Shown: positions 51,033-63,205 of the stretch, piece by piece
Numbering within the stretch: position 1 is the stretch's first letter
Layout: every line of letters begins with the position of its first letter
Assembly (NCBI GenBank): GCA_028023455.1
Contig: JAQFVV010006629.1
Coordinates: 436,001-500,000 of the forward strand
Direction: 5' to 3'
From: Epiperipatus broadwayi
Lineage: Eukaryota; Onychophora; Udeonychophora; Euonychophora; Peripatidae
DNA length: 64,000 bases
The notes under the pieces: generated by a model
Database searches by the model: none
What the model saw: only the letters and a program-made list of their open reading frames with translations
What the model was told of the DNA's origin: nothing
Translations under genes and position numbers: made by a program

Positions 51033-52860
51033 ATGAAGAAAAGAAGAAATATGAAGATATACAAAAATGATGCATTAAAAAGGATTGAATATCACGAATT
51101 TTGTAAAATGGTACGGAAAAGAATTGAAAATGATATAAGAAAGTATAACTGTGAACTAGCAAGGAAAGCTGTAGAAGAAAATAAAAGTCTCACGAATGTC
51201 AAACAACATTTTGGTATTGATAGGAAATTTATATCTTCAATAAGAAAAAAAGATGAAATTATTACTAAAAAGAGAAATGACATTATGAAATGGGTAGAAG
51301 ACTTTTATCAAGAATTATACAGTAATAAAGAACAAGTACCTCCTATTTCTATTACATCTTCTGAATTTCCCAGAATTTTAAATAAAGAAGTGAAACATGC
51401 AATTAAATGTATGCAGAAAGGAAAGACTCCAGGTAATGATGGAATTATAATTGATATATTAAAAGAAGCAGGTAAAGAAATAGAAACTTTTTTTAGCAAC
51501 GTTATATACCAAATGTCTAAATGATAAAGATGTACCAGATGATTGGAAGAATGCAGTAATAATATTAATATTTAAAAAAGGTAATAAAGAAGATATTAGA
51601 AATTACAGACCTATCAGCCTTTTATCAGTTTTATACAAAATTTTTACCAAGATAATTACAACTCGTCTACAAAGAACATTGGATTTCCAGTAACCAAGGG
51701 AACAAGCTGGATTTAAAAGTGGTTTTAGTACAGTAGATCATATCCAGGTATTGAGAGAAGTTATAGAAAGGACAAATGAATATGAGTTGCCATATAATGT
51801 TTTGGATTTGTAGATTATGAAAAGGCATTTGATTCTATAAACATTTCTTCATTGATTAAAGCATTGGATCATCAAGGTATAGATCCAAGATATTGTCATA
51901 TTTTAAAGAATATTTATAAAAATGCAAAAGCAACAATTAGATTACATAATGCTACTGGGAAAGTCAACATTGGGAAAGGTGTAAGACAAGGTGACTCCAT
52001 ATCTCCAAAACTTTTTACAGCAGTGTTGCAAGAAGTATTTTGAGGATTAAAATGGGAAACTAAAGGAGTGAAAGTAAATGGAGATTATTTAAGTCATTTA
52101 GATTTTTCAGATGATATAGTTGTTTTTGCAAATAATGCTTCAGAACTGCAGGAAATGTTGTAGGAGTTATGAGATGAAAGTAGGACTAAAGATAAATGTT
52201 AAAAAAACTAAAGTAATGTTTAATCAATTTGCTCAAAATATGAAAATAAAGATTGATTATGATGAATTAGAAGAAATTATCAGTTACAAATACCTTGGTC
52301 AGATTATTAATACAGATGGAAACATAATGGAGGGAATTAATCATAGAATTAAACTTGTTTGGAGTGCTTTTGGTAGAAATAACTTGATACTAAAAGGAAA
52401 TATGTCTATTTGTTTGAAAAGGAATGTTTTTAACAAATGTGTTTTACCAGTTCTTACTTATGGATCTGAGACTTGGACACTTAATAGAAGAGCAATACAG
52501 AGACTGCAGACCACTGAAAGAAATATGGAGAGATGCGTGTTGGGAGTAACAAGAAGATATCGAAAACGCAATGTATGGATAAGGGAACAAACAGGTTTTA
52601 CTGACCTCATTGAAAAAATTAAAAAATTGAAGTGGAGTTGGGCTGGACATATTACTAGAAGAGAGGATAATAGATGGACAATTGAAATCATAAACTGGAT
52701 TCCAAGAGATTGTAAAAGACCCAGAAAGAGACCACATGTGAGATGGATTGATGAAATAAGAAAGTGTGCAGGGGTGATGTGGAGAAGAGATGCTAAAGAT
52801 CGGAGAAGATGGATTAAACTTGGAGAGACCTTCTTCCTGCAGTGGATTGATAATGGTTGA
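51033..52860 (+). pseudogene. RTE-like reverse transcriptase domain (broken)
   Basis: Motifs in order: MQKGKTPGNDGI (51411), then ISLLSVLYKIFTKIITTRLQ after a frameshift (about 51617), an in-frame stop at 51691, QAGFKSGFSTVDHIQVL, DYEKAFDS (motif A, about 51808, frame changed), GVRQGDSISPKLFTAVLQ (motif B, 51978), a stop at 52041, FSDDIVVFANNA (motif C, 52107; DD kept, usual A is S), GLKINVKKTKVM, YKYLGQIINTDG, LPVLTYGSETWTLNRR, then the C-terminal region with KLKWSWAGHITRREDNRW and RPRKRPHVRWIDEI to the stop at 52858. The last 246 residues (52120-52860) are uninterrupted, so decay is moderate. Confidence 0.9.
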
Positions 52861-54416
52861 TGATGATCTTTAAAGTTTTTTAAAATTTAAAATTGAATAA
52901 ATTTAACGTAATCTATAAACAGTAAAATTACTTTTTAAAAAAAATTAAAACTTATTGAGTCAGTTCTAAATCTTTAATTAAATTGGATTTATTCATTTTA
53001 CAACTCATTAGAATTGACAACATATTAAAAATACTTCGAAGCTAAGAATTATTTGATTAAAATAAATACTGTTGTGTTTTAGATTTGGAACTTTCTTTTT
53101 ATTCATTCTTAATTGTTCTTTTTGGATTATAGCACATTGTTTTTAAAATACATTTTTACAAGAAACAAATCTAGTATTATCAGTATTTTAAAAGTTTTTT
53201 TTTTTTTAAAAAAATTATGAATTTCTTTGGTATTTTTTCCCATCATTATCATTTGCTCAAACTGCTTCTAGACTTCAGATACCTAGAACTATCCTCTTAA
53301 GATCTTTGTATCTTCTTTCTTCTCCTACTTGTCAGTTAGTCTTCATTAAGTTTTTCATAATTTCCCAATCCTTTCCAAGTTTTTTATCTATTTGTTAATT
53401 TATTCAATAAATAATTTTATTGTTTTTAGAATTTTTAACCATATCCTTATTTTTTCTTCTTTTCTATATTTAAATGTCCAATACATTTTATTTTATTTTT
53501 CTAATAGTTTGAATCACTCGTTCCATATAAAAATATATATTGTACATAAGATATTATAAGACTTTTTTTTTTTACATCTAACATCAGTAGACCACAGAAT
53601 AATCTAGCTTTATTAAAATCCAGCTCAGCCATTGCTATTTTGACTATAACATTTATATTACTATTTTTACTTGTCATACAATAATGGATTTAAAAGCTTT
53701 AATCCTGCTCAACGACTACTTTCCATTTTTCTGTCTATTTTTAATATTTATTGTGTCTTCATGCCTAAAAGGTTTGTAGATTTTATTAGTCCTAATTTCA
53801 TTTTAAAGTTCATTATCTTTATTTACATATTACTATATCATAAACAAATTTGAAGGAATGAATCTTTTTTTTTTTTGTATGATGAATTTCATTCTTCTCA
53901 AAGGACATTTTATTTCGAAACTCCTTTTTACTCCCCCATGAAAATAAATAGAGATAATTAGATATTTGATCATCATCAGGTAGTTTATCATGGCTTGCCA
54001 TTCTTTTAACAGTTTATTTGAAGATTTTATTATTTAAAACTGCATTGTAATCTTTAATAAGCTCTTTATATTTTTAAAATGTAAATATATGTGTATACAT
54101 TTATTAGATTTTTAAATTTTTTTTATAATAATGCTACTATTCAATTTTTAGAATAGTAATTTAAAGTATTTTATGTTGTAATTTTATTTTATTAAAGAAA
54201 AAAAACTTTTATACGATATCTGAGTCAAGTAAAATTTAATTATCACTAATGTGAATATTCTTTTTTTGTCACTTCCCAGAAATACTTTTTTTGGTTTTGT
54301 TTTATGATTAGGGGTTATCATAAGCATGAATAATGAGCACTGTTATGTATACGAAATACTGCATATATTTGCACTTAATCTTGAAGTGTCTTCATTTGTT
54401 TTTTTTCTTTTTGTAG

Positions 54417-54488
54417 AGTACTTATAAGCTTTCATTGATGGCAGCTGGAAGCAGTATTGAATTAATAGAACAAGTTGTTAAAAGGAAA
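54417..54488 (+). CDS. HDAC6: HDAC6-like gene, exon 4
   Basis: 72 nt between acceptor tttttgtag and donor gtaagt; phase 0 at both ends. 24 codons read STYKLSLMAAGSSIELIEQV then VKRK. In HDAC6/HDAC10 the equivalent is NSYxCAxLAxGSxLRLVDAVLxGE, a helix packing behind the active site. The opening ST continues the HP-(S/N)-(T/S)-(Y/F) motif begun by exon 3a; with 3b the junction would read NN-ST. The family Cys-Ala pair is LS here. Donor and acceptor are strong. Confidence 0.92.
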
Positions 54489-54631
54489 GTAAGTGGGGGT
54501 ATAATAACTAATTTTAATGTGTATAATATTAGGAGTAGTAATTTCAAGTTTATTTATTTATCAACCCTTACAACAAATAAGTAGTCAATAAATTAACATA
54601 TATTGTTCATATGAATTCTTAAATCAAATAC

Positions 54632-54723
54632 ATGTGTCAATTTTATATACTCTACCATACACATTTCACTTCTGCTTATGTGTCAATTTTATATACTCTA
54701 CCATACACATTTCACTTCTGCTT
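54632..54723 (+). repeat. 46-bp direct tandem duplication
   Basis: 54632-54677 and 54678-54723 are two identical units starting atgtgtcaattttatata and ending tcacttctgctt, followed by a (TA)n/tatg run. Confidence 0.9.
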
Positions 54724-55017
54724 ATATATATGTATATAGATAAGTATATGGTCTAATATAAATTGAAAAAAAAACTTTCCTATGAATTTTAAAACTAAGT
54801 TGTATATTAATTGAGATTATGTTTACTTGCGAGTTATAATGGAATTTCACTCTTATTTGGAAACTTGTTAGATTTGCTAATCCTGTATACATATGGGACA
54901 GGAATACAAAATATCGTTTTGCACTGGCATAGAAATCTAATAAGTAAATGATGCTGAAAAGTTTATTAACAGCATTAAAATAAAATACTAGTTTTCTACT
55001 TCACCTTTGAGTAGTAA

Positions 55018-55397
55018 GTAATTTAGATTGCGCTATAAATAACGATGAAAACAGATCCATATTTTTCGAGCATCAAAAAACAACAGGCCATGTGTTCGAA
55101 CCCACTATGGCAAGGGCACTATGCACTGAACGGAATGATATGAAACGAAAAATTAAAGAAGCGTGCTTTATTGCAAATGACAAATGTGCAATAAACCGGA
55201 AAGAATCGTGCTTTGCAATCTCCAGAAAATGGTCGTTATAAAATTTGCATAAATTTTACATAAACCACAGCTAGACTTCAGTTAAAAGTAGGCTATGATT
55301 ATGGAGACTCAAGGTCTCTGAAAGCGCTAAGCCATATAACTTTTTAATAAGATTGAGATAAGCTTCACTTTTTTGCGTAAAGCGCAATCTAAATTAC
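55018..55397 (+). mobile_element. Penelope-like element fragment with inverted ends
   Basis: A 380-bp block less AT-rich than its surroundings, bounded by gtaatttagattgcgct (55018-55034) and its exact reverse complement (55381-55397). The first two thirds encode the end of a GIY-YIG nuclease (separate entry); the rest is a short untranslated tail. Penelope-like elements encode RT plus a C-terminal GIY-YIG nuclease and often carry inverted copies at their ends. The RT is absent, so this is a strongly 5'-truncated insert. A small DNA transposon that captured the coding piece is a less likely alternative. Confidence 0.65.
55020..55241 (+). pseudogene. GIY-YIG nuclease C-terminal end of a Penelope-like element
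   Basis: A frame of 73 codons plus TAA, open from the left inverted end. Key blocks: SIFFEHQKTTGHVFEPTMA (family pattern S-x-x-x-H-x-x-x-x-GH-x-F), TERNDMKRKIKEACFI with the catalytic-type Glu in KxKEA, AINRKES and ISRKWSL before the stop. In GIY-YIG proteins of Penelope elements the end typically reads R-x-x-EA-x-x-I...N-x-x...S-x-x-W. The GIY-YIG motif itself would lie upstream and is missing. No start Met in range, so it is a truncated remnant, but the preserved part is free of stops. Confidence 0.65.
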
Positions 55398-56389
55398 TAA
55401 CAGCATTAAGTAATATAGTTTATATATGTAATTACCCATATAAATATTTATTGGCAATATAAAACATGATTAAAAAGAACAAGAATTCGACATTATTAAA
55501 AAAAAGCAGAAATTATTAGGCAATATTCCTACACAATGTCACATGTAAAAATGCAATTACTAAGAATATATATATATATAATAAAAGTACAGAAAGAAGG
55601 GATAGTGAGGGATAATGAAAATAATCATTAGCTAGAGTTAATTGACTGGGTGGATGACATAGCGTATAATAATTTAAGTCTCTATGCAATCACTAATATG
55701 TAAAATTTTAGTTAGCAAAATAATATAGATTTTCTTACTTTATTAGAATTCAGTATTCAACAAAGGTGAATCTAATGTTTTCATTAACATCAACTGGTAT
55801 TATTCAAACATCAAAGCTAGTCATTAAATTATTGATCAAATTTTATATATATGATCATCAAGCTTATTTTATTCATCCTTTAATAATATTGTAAATTTTA
55901 GTATTTAATAATAAAAGTGTTATAGTATGAATGAAACCCAATATACTATTACTTAATATATCTGTTATAAATTTTCAAATGAATAATTTTAAATTGTGTA
56001 TTACAATTTTGGCATCCAATCAGATTATCATATATCTAATTTATAAATGTTATTTAACTTTGTTCCTATATAGATTTTATTTTACTTTGTTAGTAGAGCT
56101 TAAATTTGTATCTCACAGATTTGGTTTGTATATTTTGTGTATCCATTAATTTCAGTTAGCCATTTATATTGTTACAGATTTGGTGTTGTATATTTTATAC
56201 TATTACAAATTATAGCTTTCCCCAATTCATGGGGCATATATATAAAACTAAATATAGCACATTCATTTTATATCATTACATATTTTAGCATCTAAAGTGT
56301 GGGCATGTAAAATAATCTCTTTCTTTTGTTCAATTTACTCCATTACAATGTAAAAAACTTTGTTTACATCTGTATTTGATTTAAAAGTT

Positions 56390-56530
56390 CACTTGTCACT
56401 TCAAAAAGATCCAAGATAGTATATGTAAACGATCATTTTATATGTGCTGGGCAGTTCGATAGAGACTGATGTATTAATATAAAGTGTTCAGAAAGTTGAT
56501 CATTTCAGTATTTACATCTAACATGAAATG
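56390..56530 (+). repeat. Repeat F, copy 1
   Basis: Shares gatccaagatag-type, tgtaaa(c/t)-a-atcattttatat, gtattaatat and gttgatcatttcagtatttacat-type words, in order, with 59465-59645 and 59745-59910. No coding capacity; origin unknown. Confidence 0.5.
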
Positions 56531-59464
56531 TTGCTTGATTAATTACTATATGAAGTAAATTACTATTATTCAAAGAAGAGACAATTATGTAATTTTTAAC
56601 AAAAATATTCTAATTGAAAAATGTTTTAAAATTTTTGACAGTCCTTTGTGAAGTTTTTTTCAACATACATACTACAATATGAATATTTTTCAGTTTTTAT
56701 TCACAAGTGGTTTGCAATAAATACTCAGATAATCACTGCATCATTTTTCATGCTATTACCAATTATTATATTTCATTTAATCTTAGATATAGACTACAAA
56801 TTTAATAAAACTCAAATACATCCATATTAATCTTTACATAGGTGTATGATAATTCCATAATTTTACCCATTCACTTTTTTCAAATCGTGTATCACAGTCT
56901 TATATTTCTAAAAAATAACAAAAAAAATATATTTCTATACTTCAAACATATGACTAAAGAGATGGAAAAAATGCATCAATGGTTCATAAGATGTATTTTG
57001 AACCAATCAGAACCTATGTGTAGTACATATAAATCAAGAATAATAATAATAAATCATTATTTGATAAATCAATTTTGCATATCATTAAAATGAAGATGTA
57101 CACAAAATATAAATTCAGCAATATAATGCTACATGTTAAAAATATAAATTCTCAACATTTTCTTGAAATTAAAAACTTTTTTAGAAAACATTTTCCCTTG
57201 AAAAATATAAAAAACATTAATTGTAAAAAAAAAAAAAATACAAAAATAAAAAAAATTGACTTTTAGTGTATTGAGATTTTTAATTACTATTTGCTAGCTA
57301 TGAAAATTTGATTTGTAATGTTTCTAACATAATATTGAACAAGTAAAAAAAAATCCAACTATAGGAGAAACCTTGGTCTGACAGATATATATAACTGTTA
57401 TGTTTTGCCGATCACTCCAAACAATTGATTGTAAAATAAAATTACGTAATGATTAAAACTGACTGTCTAATATTACAATACAACAATAAAACAAATGATA
57501 ATTTAGGTTTATATATATACTTTTTAAATAATTTAATAAATTTTATCATCTGAAAGTTTTAATATAATATAAAAAACTTAATGTTTGTGCATTTGAATCA
57601 TGTTTTAAATAAATATTATTTTTAAAATTTGCGACTTCAATAAAATTATTGTTTATTTACAAAATAAACAAGATGTTGATTAATATGTTTTAATAGTTTA
57701 AAATAGATTATTGTGAAGTGTTCAAATTGTTTGAACTGTAAGATGATGTTAAGACATTACACATTTCTTTAACCACAAAAAAAAAAAAAAAAAGATTTAT
57801 TTTTAATAGTTAATATATATGTTAAATATACAAAATAAAATGCTAATTTGCCTTAGAAACAAGTTATTAAATAAAATTATAATTGTTTAAATTTAGTTAG
57901 TTATTAAAATTTTCTCCTGGAATAATTAATTATATATCTACATGTCCATCTACATCATATTTACATTAAATGATTTAAAAATAACAATAATACAAATAAT
58001 AACTATATAAATAAAGCATACAACCTGTTTTATCAAATGGGGTAAAATTCTAATCAATGTTTATAAGAGTGCCACAATTTTTAAGTTATTTTTATTAAAT
58101 TCACATGAAGAAAATCCATAAAATGATATTTTCAAAGATATAGTAATTCCCAAGAGTTTTTTAAAAAAAAAAGATATTCAAAGTTTATTAAAATGAATAA
58201 TCCATAGAAGCTTATAATAATATTCATATTTTAGTTGACACTAAGTAACAAGCATTGTTTACCCTCTTTTAAAATGATCAAATCGATATTTTAATAAATT
58301 CAAACCATAATTCATTTGGTAAATTATTTATTTTTTGGCACACAGATAGATGCATATATAGATATACTTAGCAAAACTTTAGAAGCATTTTTACAACTTT
58401 TCTTCTAGAACACAGTTAAATAAATTTATTTTTTAGTTCTTTAATCATCTCTCAAAAGACAAAATTGCCCTTTGGAATCAACATTAATTTCCTATTCAGC
58501 CTTCTATTGTGTGATTTATATTAAACATTTTTTTAAAAATATACGTTTTGAAATTCTATTCTCCAAAAATGCAATACACTTAAGGTTTAGAGATATGTAA
58601 AGTATTTCTTTCTGTTAAATCACGCAATTTCATATCATTTGTCTATTGATGTAACATTTAGGTCATTGACATAGAAACAGTAGCTAATATCTTGCTTAAA
58701 ATTTACCCCTGTTTATTTATTGAGTGATTGTTGTATTTTAATTAGAAATTATTTAAATATACAGTATTCTGAACAAAAAAAATTTTTAATTTTTTTTTTT
58801 TTAAAAAAAAGTATTTTAAAATAAAAACGAGTGATAGAATAATTTTAATCTCTTGTTATAAAATTACAAATTAAAGAATAAAAAATGTTTGTTTGTTTAA
58901 CAAAAGATTGTCACAAATAATATATCTTTAATAACACAATATTAAAATAAATGATTTTAAAATTACACAATAATCTAAACACACATTTATACACAGATAT
59001 GAAAATATAATTTATTTATGTATCTAAACATCTTGTTAAAATATGTAAGTAGACAAAACATTATTGTAAAATCTCAAAATATACGTCTTTAAATTTATGA
59101 ATATTAAGTTCAACACGGTAAATTACTTATCGTATTATTTTTAAAAAAATAAAATAAAAATAAATTGTGATTACTACTTTGTATTCAGGTGTATCTATAA
59201 TAACTCCAAAATTAGGATAAACATCACTTGATGATTTTAAAACATTTACTAAGGCATAAAATCATGACATTTTTTAAATTTTAAATATGATGAAGCCTAT
59301 TATAAGTTTTATCACAGATGGGATAATATGTTGTCAATCATTAAATTCCAAGGTGGAGATAATTTCTAATCATTTTTATGCCATTATGAATTAATATTCT
59401 GTAGTTGAATATGAAATACCAATGCAATTTTCAAACATAAACACTGAAATGACTTTCATCTGTG

Positions 59465-59910
59465 TCTGATTTATGGTTCAACCCAAATAGTATCATTTGT
59501 CAGATTTGTCATCTCTAAATGATCCAAGATAGCATGTGTAAATAATTATTTTATATTTGATAGACACTTTATTAAAAAGGCTGGTATATTGATATTAACA
59601 GCATTTGGAAAATTAGTTATTTACATGTTGTATTGATTAATTTTTTCACATTTGACTATAAATTATTAATTCATAGTAGTTTAAAAATAAATTGAAATTA
59701 GCTTTACTTGTGGAATTTAATGTTTGGTCATACTGAAAGAGACTGTTTGATTTGGGATTCTGCCTGAATAATCTTTTGTCAGATTGTTATATCTATACGA
59801 TTTGAGATAGCATACATAAATAATCATTGTACATGTACTGGAGGGGACACTTTGAAAGACTAGCACATTAATATTAATTGCATTTGGAAAATTGATTGCT
59901 TCAATGTTTT
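59465..59910 (+). repeat. Repeat F, copies 2 and 3 (about 280 bp apart)
   Basis: Copy 2 (about 59465-59645) and copy 3 (about 59745-59910) both carry a tttgtcagatt word, then gatagca-t-a-gt(g/a)aataat-att, then a gacacttt word, then attaatatta/attgatattaa with gcatttggaaaatt. Roughly two thirds identical by eye. Possibly an old tandem duplication plus one dispersed copy. Confidence 0.6.
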
Positions 59911-60074
59911 CATAAAAATATATATACTTTTAATTTGAAATATATCTTATCCATTGTACTAAGTAGGCTTTTATTCTAATATATTTTATTATAGTTTTAC
60001 TTTAATTATTAATAATAAATTGTGTAATTAATTGAGAATTTATATTAAAAATGGAACATTATTATTTTTTATAG

Positions 60075-60100
60075 GTTAGAAATGGAATGGCTTTAATCAG
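60075..60100 (+). CDS. HDAC6: HDAC6-like gene, 26-nt microexon
   Basis: Between acceptor tttttttatag and donor gtaact, reading VRNGMALI plus two bases (AG) of an Arg codon. It follows exon 4 (phase 0) to give VKRK-VRNGMALIR. The family sequence here is (I/V)RNGMA(I/L)(I/V)RPPGHHA, so the next, unseen exon must start with PPGHHA, the catalytic His-His. All 8 full codons fit, and phases agree on both sides. The donor gtaact is weaker than the other exons' gtaagt. The acceptor alternative three bases on would break the match. Confidence 0.85.
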
Positions 60101-62939
60101 GTAACTAATGTGAATTATTATTATATATATATATTTGATGTAACATGTGTATGTGTGGATAAACAGATGTATGTTTTGGCATTCATTTAGTTTTTTTTTT
60201 TTTATGCATATGTATTGTCATATCCATGAAATTTCTAAGCTTGAATGTTTAAATAAATTGTGATATTTCAACTTAAAATGAATGGAAATTTGTTTTGAAT
60301 TTAGATTTAAAAAGTATTTATTAGACAATTATTTTGTAATAATTTGAATAAAAATAGAGGTCGTCATTCTTAAATATATATATATTGTAACCATATGTTT
60401 TGGCTCATGGTAGTAAATTTTATTGAAGGGTCTAATATGTAAAATTTTAAAATTGTAATAATTTATAAATTATTGAAAAGTAGTGTGTAAATATCAGTTA
60501 TATATATTAAAATGCTTATTGGATTATAGAAAGCTCACCCATAAATATCTTAAGAGTGATGATGATTTGGACTGATAGTGCACTAGAAAGTCTGATGGAA
60601 TAGATATTTATCTCATAAATATTTTATCACAATTTCCAGTAGTAGCTAGTTTAAATAATATTTTAATAGTATAAAACCAATTTGAAAGTAGGAAAGTATT
60701 TAAAACTTTATTATTACTGAACAACAATTAAAAATAAACAACCAAAATCAATTTATAATTCTTCTAAATTTTATTTATAAACGATCTTTAAATACATTGT
60801 ATGTTAAGTTATATGGAAATATATCAGTCTAAATTTTCCTCACTAGAGGGATTAAAAATATTAATTTATGCCCATTTACTGTGATTGGATCATTTAGGAC
60901 CAATGAGAACTAGTAAGACAAATAATAAAGGCTAAAACAAGTTTATCAGCTGGAGACTACTTGAAGAAAAAAAAATCGGAATAAGACGTAACTCTCCACA
61001 TATATATAAAAAAAAAATAGTCAATAAGCTGAAAATAATAATTTTGAAAATTATTTTGAAGAAAATTTCGGGATTATATGAAATTAAATATGTTGGAGTA
61101 GAAAATTAATAACTCTGTATCATTTCTCACTACTTTCCATAGATCGTATAATTCTTGATTTTTGCATGCTGAAGAGTGGAATGACCCTATTTGAATAAAC
61201 ATTTGCCTAAACATGGATTATTTGGAAGGAAAAACCAGAACAGAAAACGTAAGCAATTATTATTGTTTTATTTACTTTAATAAATGGTTAGAACTAGTAA
61301 TAACACTAAAATTATTTAGAGGAAAGAGAAAAAGGATTAAAGTATTTTTGATTTTTGCGCCGCCCTAAGCATTAAACCAAAAAATATATTGTTAACAAAT
61401 TATCTTCTCGGTGAAAATAATTCGAAATTATTTTGAAGGAAAGTTTTAGAAGAGATATGAAATAAATTAAAAATTCATTTTAAATCATATAAAGTAATTT
61501 GTTTTAAAAGAAAAATGCATGAATTATTTTGTATTTTCATTGTGAAGAGACATCGTCTGCTTTATAGATATCACCGCGAATTGCTTAGTTGTTAAAATAG
61601 AAAATGACAAATTATTAATATCAAGTAGATTTTATTGACAATTGCTAACTATTAAATCAATTCTGCTAACATTATTAAATACATATTGTCTGATGGAAGT
61701 GAATGAATAAGTATTTATTTATTTTTCTTGATTATGTAACATATAAAGTAATAATATTCTCAGCTGCTCTAAAATCATTTAAAATTATAACAAGAGATCT
61801 TCGCGCGGATAGAAAAGCAGGATAACAAATCAAATTATTTTCAATCTATTTAATTGTCTTATTCTTAAATTGCTAAATGTTATCTCATTAGGATGACATC
61901 AAATATATCAATCAATCTAGGATTTTAATTAAAAAAAAAATGCATTTATAAATCTTGATAAACCTAGTTTAATGGTATTGCCTTTGAAAAATGGTTTAGA
62001 TATTGCCTCATTATGTGTACAATATTATAGAAACTAATAAAAGATTTTCGTGCCTTTAAAAAGTGTTTTAAGTATTATCTGAATATGCTATTATAAAACA
62101 GGATATTCAACATCTATATTTACTTAGGAATATTGCTTATCATATCCGTCTGCTCGCTATTTTGCTCACAAGATCGGATCAAACTGGGACGACTACAATA
62201 AAATCTAATAGGAAAGAACGTTTGTTCATTGTTATCGACATATATAATATTGTAATACATTTTTTTTCTTACTCATGTGTTATGCAAGGATCAGGTTTTT
62301 TTTTTATTATATGTTATATATTTTGTGATGCTATAAAATGTAATTAGTAAGGGTATAGAGATGCCCAAAAAGATATACATCTATCACATATATTTTATAT
62401 TATCCGATCAAGGGAAACATAACGGTAAATATTATTTATTTGGGAGAAGGGAGAAATATTTATCTCTCACACTGCTAAAATAAATGTTAATATTATATTG
62501 AAAGGGGAATAAACAGACCCGCACTTTCCAGAATTATACACTTCATGACATAATTGTTCTATTATATGAAATAATTTAATAAACTCTTTTCATTTCTTAA
62601 TGTTGCCTATGAATGAAAATGTCCATTTTAAATACCAAATGTAAGTTGATCCATCATTACATGTACATGGCTTGCTATAACAAGGTATAATAATTATTTT
62701 AAAATAATTAAGGGTTATTTTACTGAGATATTGATGGTTTGTTGATCAAACATTAACAGTTTATGCATTGTAAAATGGAATATTTATATTTCCACTTTTA
62801 TTATTAGTGTTGTTTTACCTTGATATTATATTGATTAGAATTTGTAATAGCTTTTAGCTGTTGAGTTTGTGCTAAATATAAGAGCATCAGATATAATAAT
62901 ATCAATATTGTGCATGGGATGATGGAGAATACCCCATTG

Positions 62940-63060
62940 CTGATTAAATGAAAGGATGATATTGTTGAGGCTGGTTAAGAGTTAGTGCGTAGAGCATAGT
63001 TAATTCCCAAGAAAGGATGATCCCATGGTCTGAATTCTATTTTACGTGACGAGGAACTGC
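62940..63060 (+). repeat. tRNA-like repeat (possible SINE head)
   Basis: Contains gaggctggttaagagttag with A-box-like gtgcgtagagcat, and about 30 bases on the B-box-like ggtctgaattct. The surrounding 62880-63520 is less AT-rich than the rest of the intron and may be one repeat. No acceptor-stem pairing, so not a tRNA gene. Confidence 0.3.
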
Positions 63061-63102
63061 CTGCACTTTTATACCAATGAAGGTATTAAAATTGGCCATT
63101 TT

Positions 63103-63205
63103 AGTATACAACTTTCATGTTGTTTTTAGTATATAACTTTCATGTTGTTTTTTAGTATACAACTATCATGTTGTTTGTTTTTCTTATGCAACTTTCGTGT
63201 TGTTT
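63103..63205 (+). repeat. Tandem array of about four 28-bp palindromic units
   Basis: Four units of the form agtatacaactttcatgttg plus a T-rich spacer: caactttcatgttg, aactttcatgttg, caactatcatgttg and caactttcgtgttg. Each has complementary ends (caac...gttg) enclosing tttcat, so each could form a small hairpin. Confidence 0.85.

Larger units (their letters stand above)
50063..52880 (+). mobile_element. RTE-like non-LTR retrotransposon, nearly complete but broken
   Basis: About 2.8 kb encoding an APE-type endonuclease followed by reverse transcriptase, in the order typical of RTE-type and related single-protein LINEs. The domains are spread over several frames by at least six stops or frameshifts (see the two pseudogene entries). 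The 3' end closes with ttgatgatgatcttt soon after the last stop, the short GATGAT-type tail common in RTE elements, with no poly-A. The 5' end starts within a few residues of the endonuclease N terminus, so little is missing. Inserted in the intron in the same direction as the HDAC6-like gene. The family name is an inference from layout and motif style. Confidence 0.9.
30378..54416. other. 24-kb intron between exons 3b and 4
   Basis: Contains the hairpin at 33881-33987, the family-A LTR element (34591-43174), and RTE-like LINE copies (46500-48035, 50063-52880). In 30400-33880, 43175-46490, 48040-50060 and 52890-54410 I see AT-rich sequence without recognisable elements. An open stretch at 30991-31245 has mixed composition, but no domain or splice pair was recognised. 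Confidence 0.6.
54489..60074. other. Intron between exons 4 and 5
   Basis: 5.6 kb holding the 46-bp duplication, the Penelope-like fragment and three copies of repeat F. Otherwise AT-rich, with (TA)n near 55570 and a 16-A run near 57779. Open stretches around 55931-57266 are Lys/Asn/Ile/Phe low-complexity and are rejected. Confidence 0.65.

Noticed and set aside
61214-61250. ATG followed by 12 codons and a gtaagc donor-like site, considered as a first exon of another gene
   Set aside because: Too short; no promoter or following exon recognisable.
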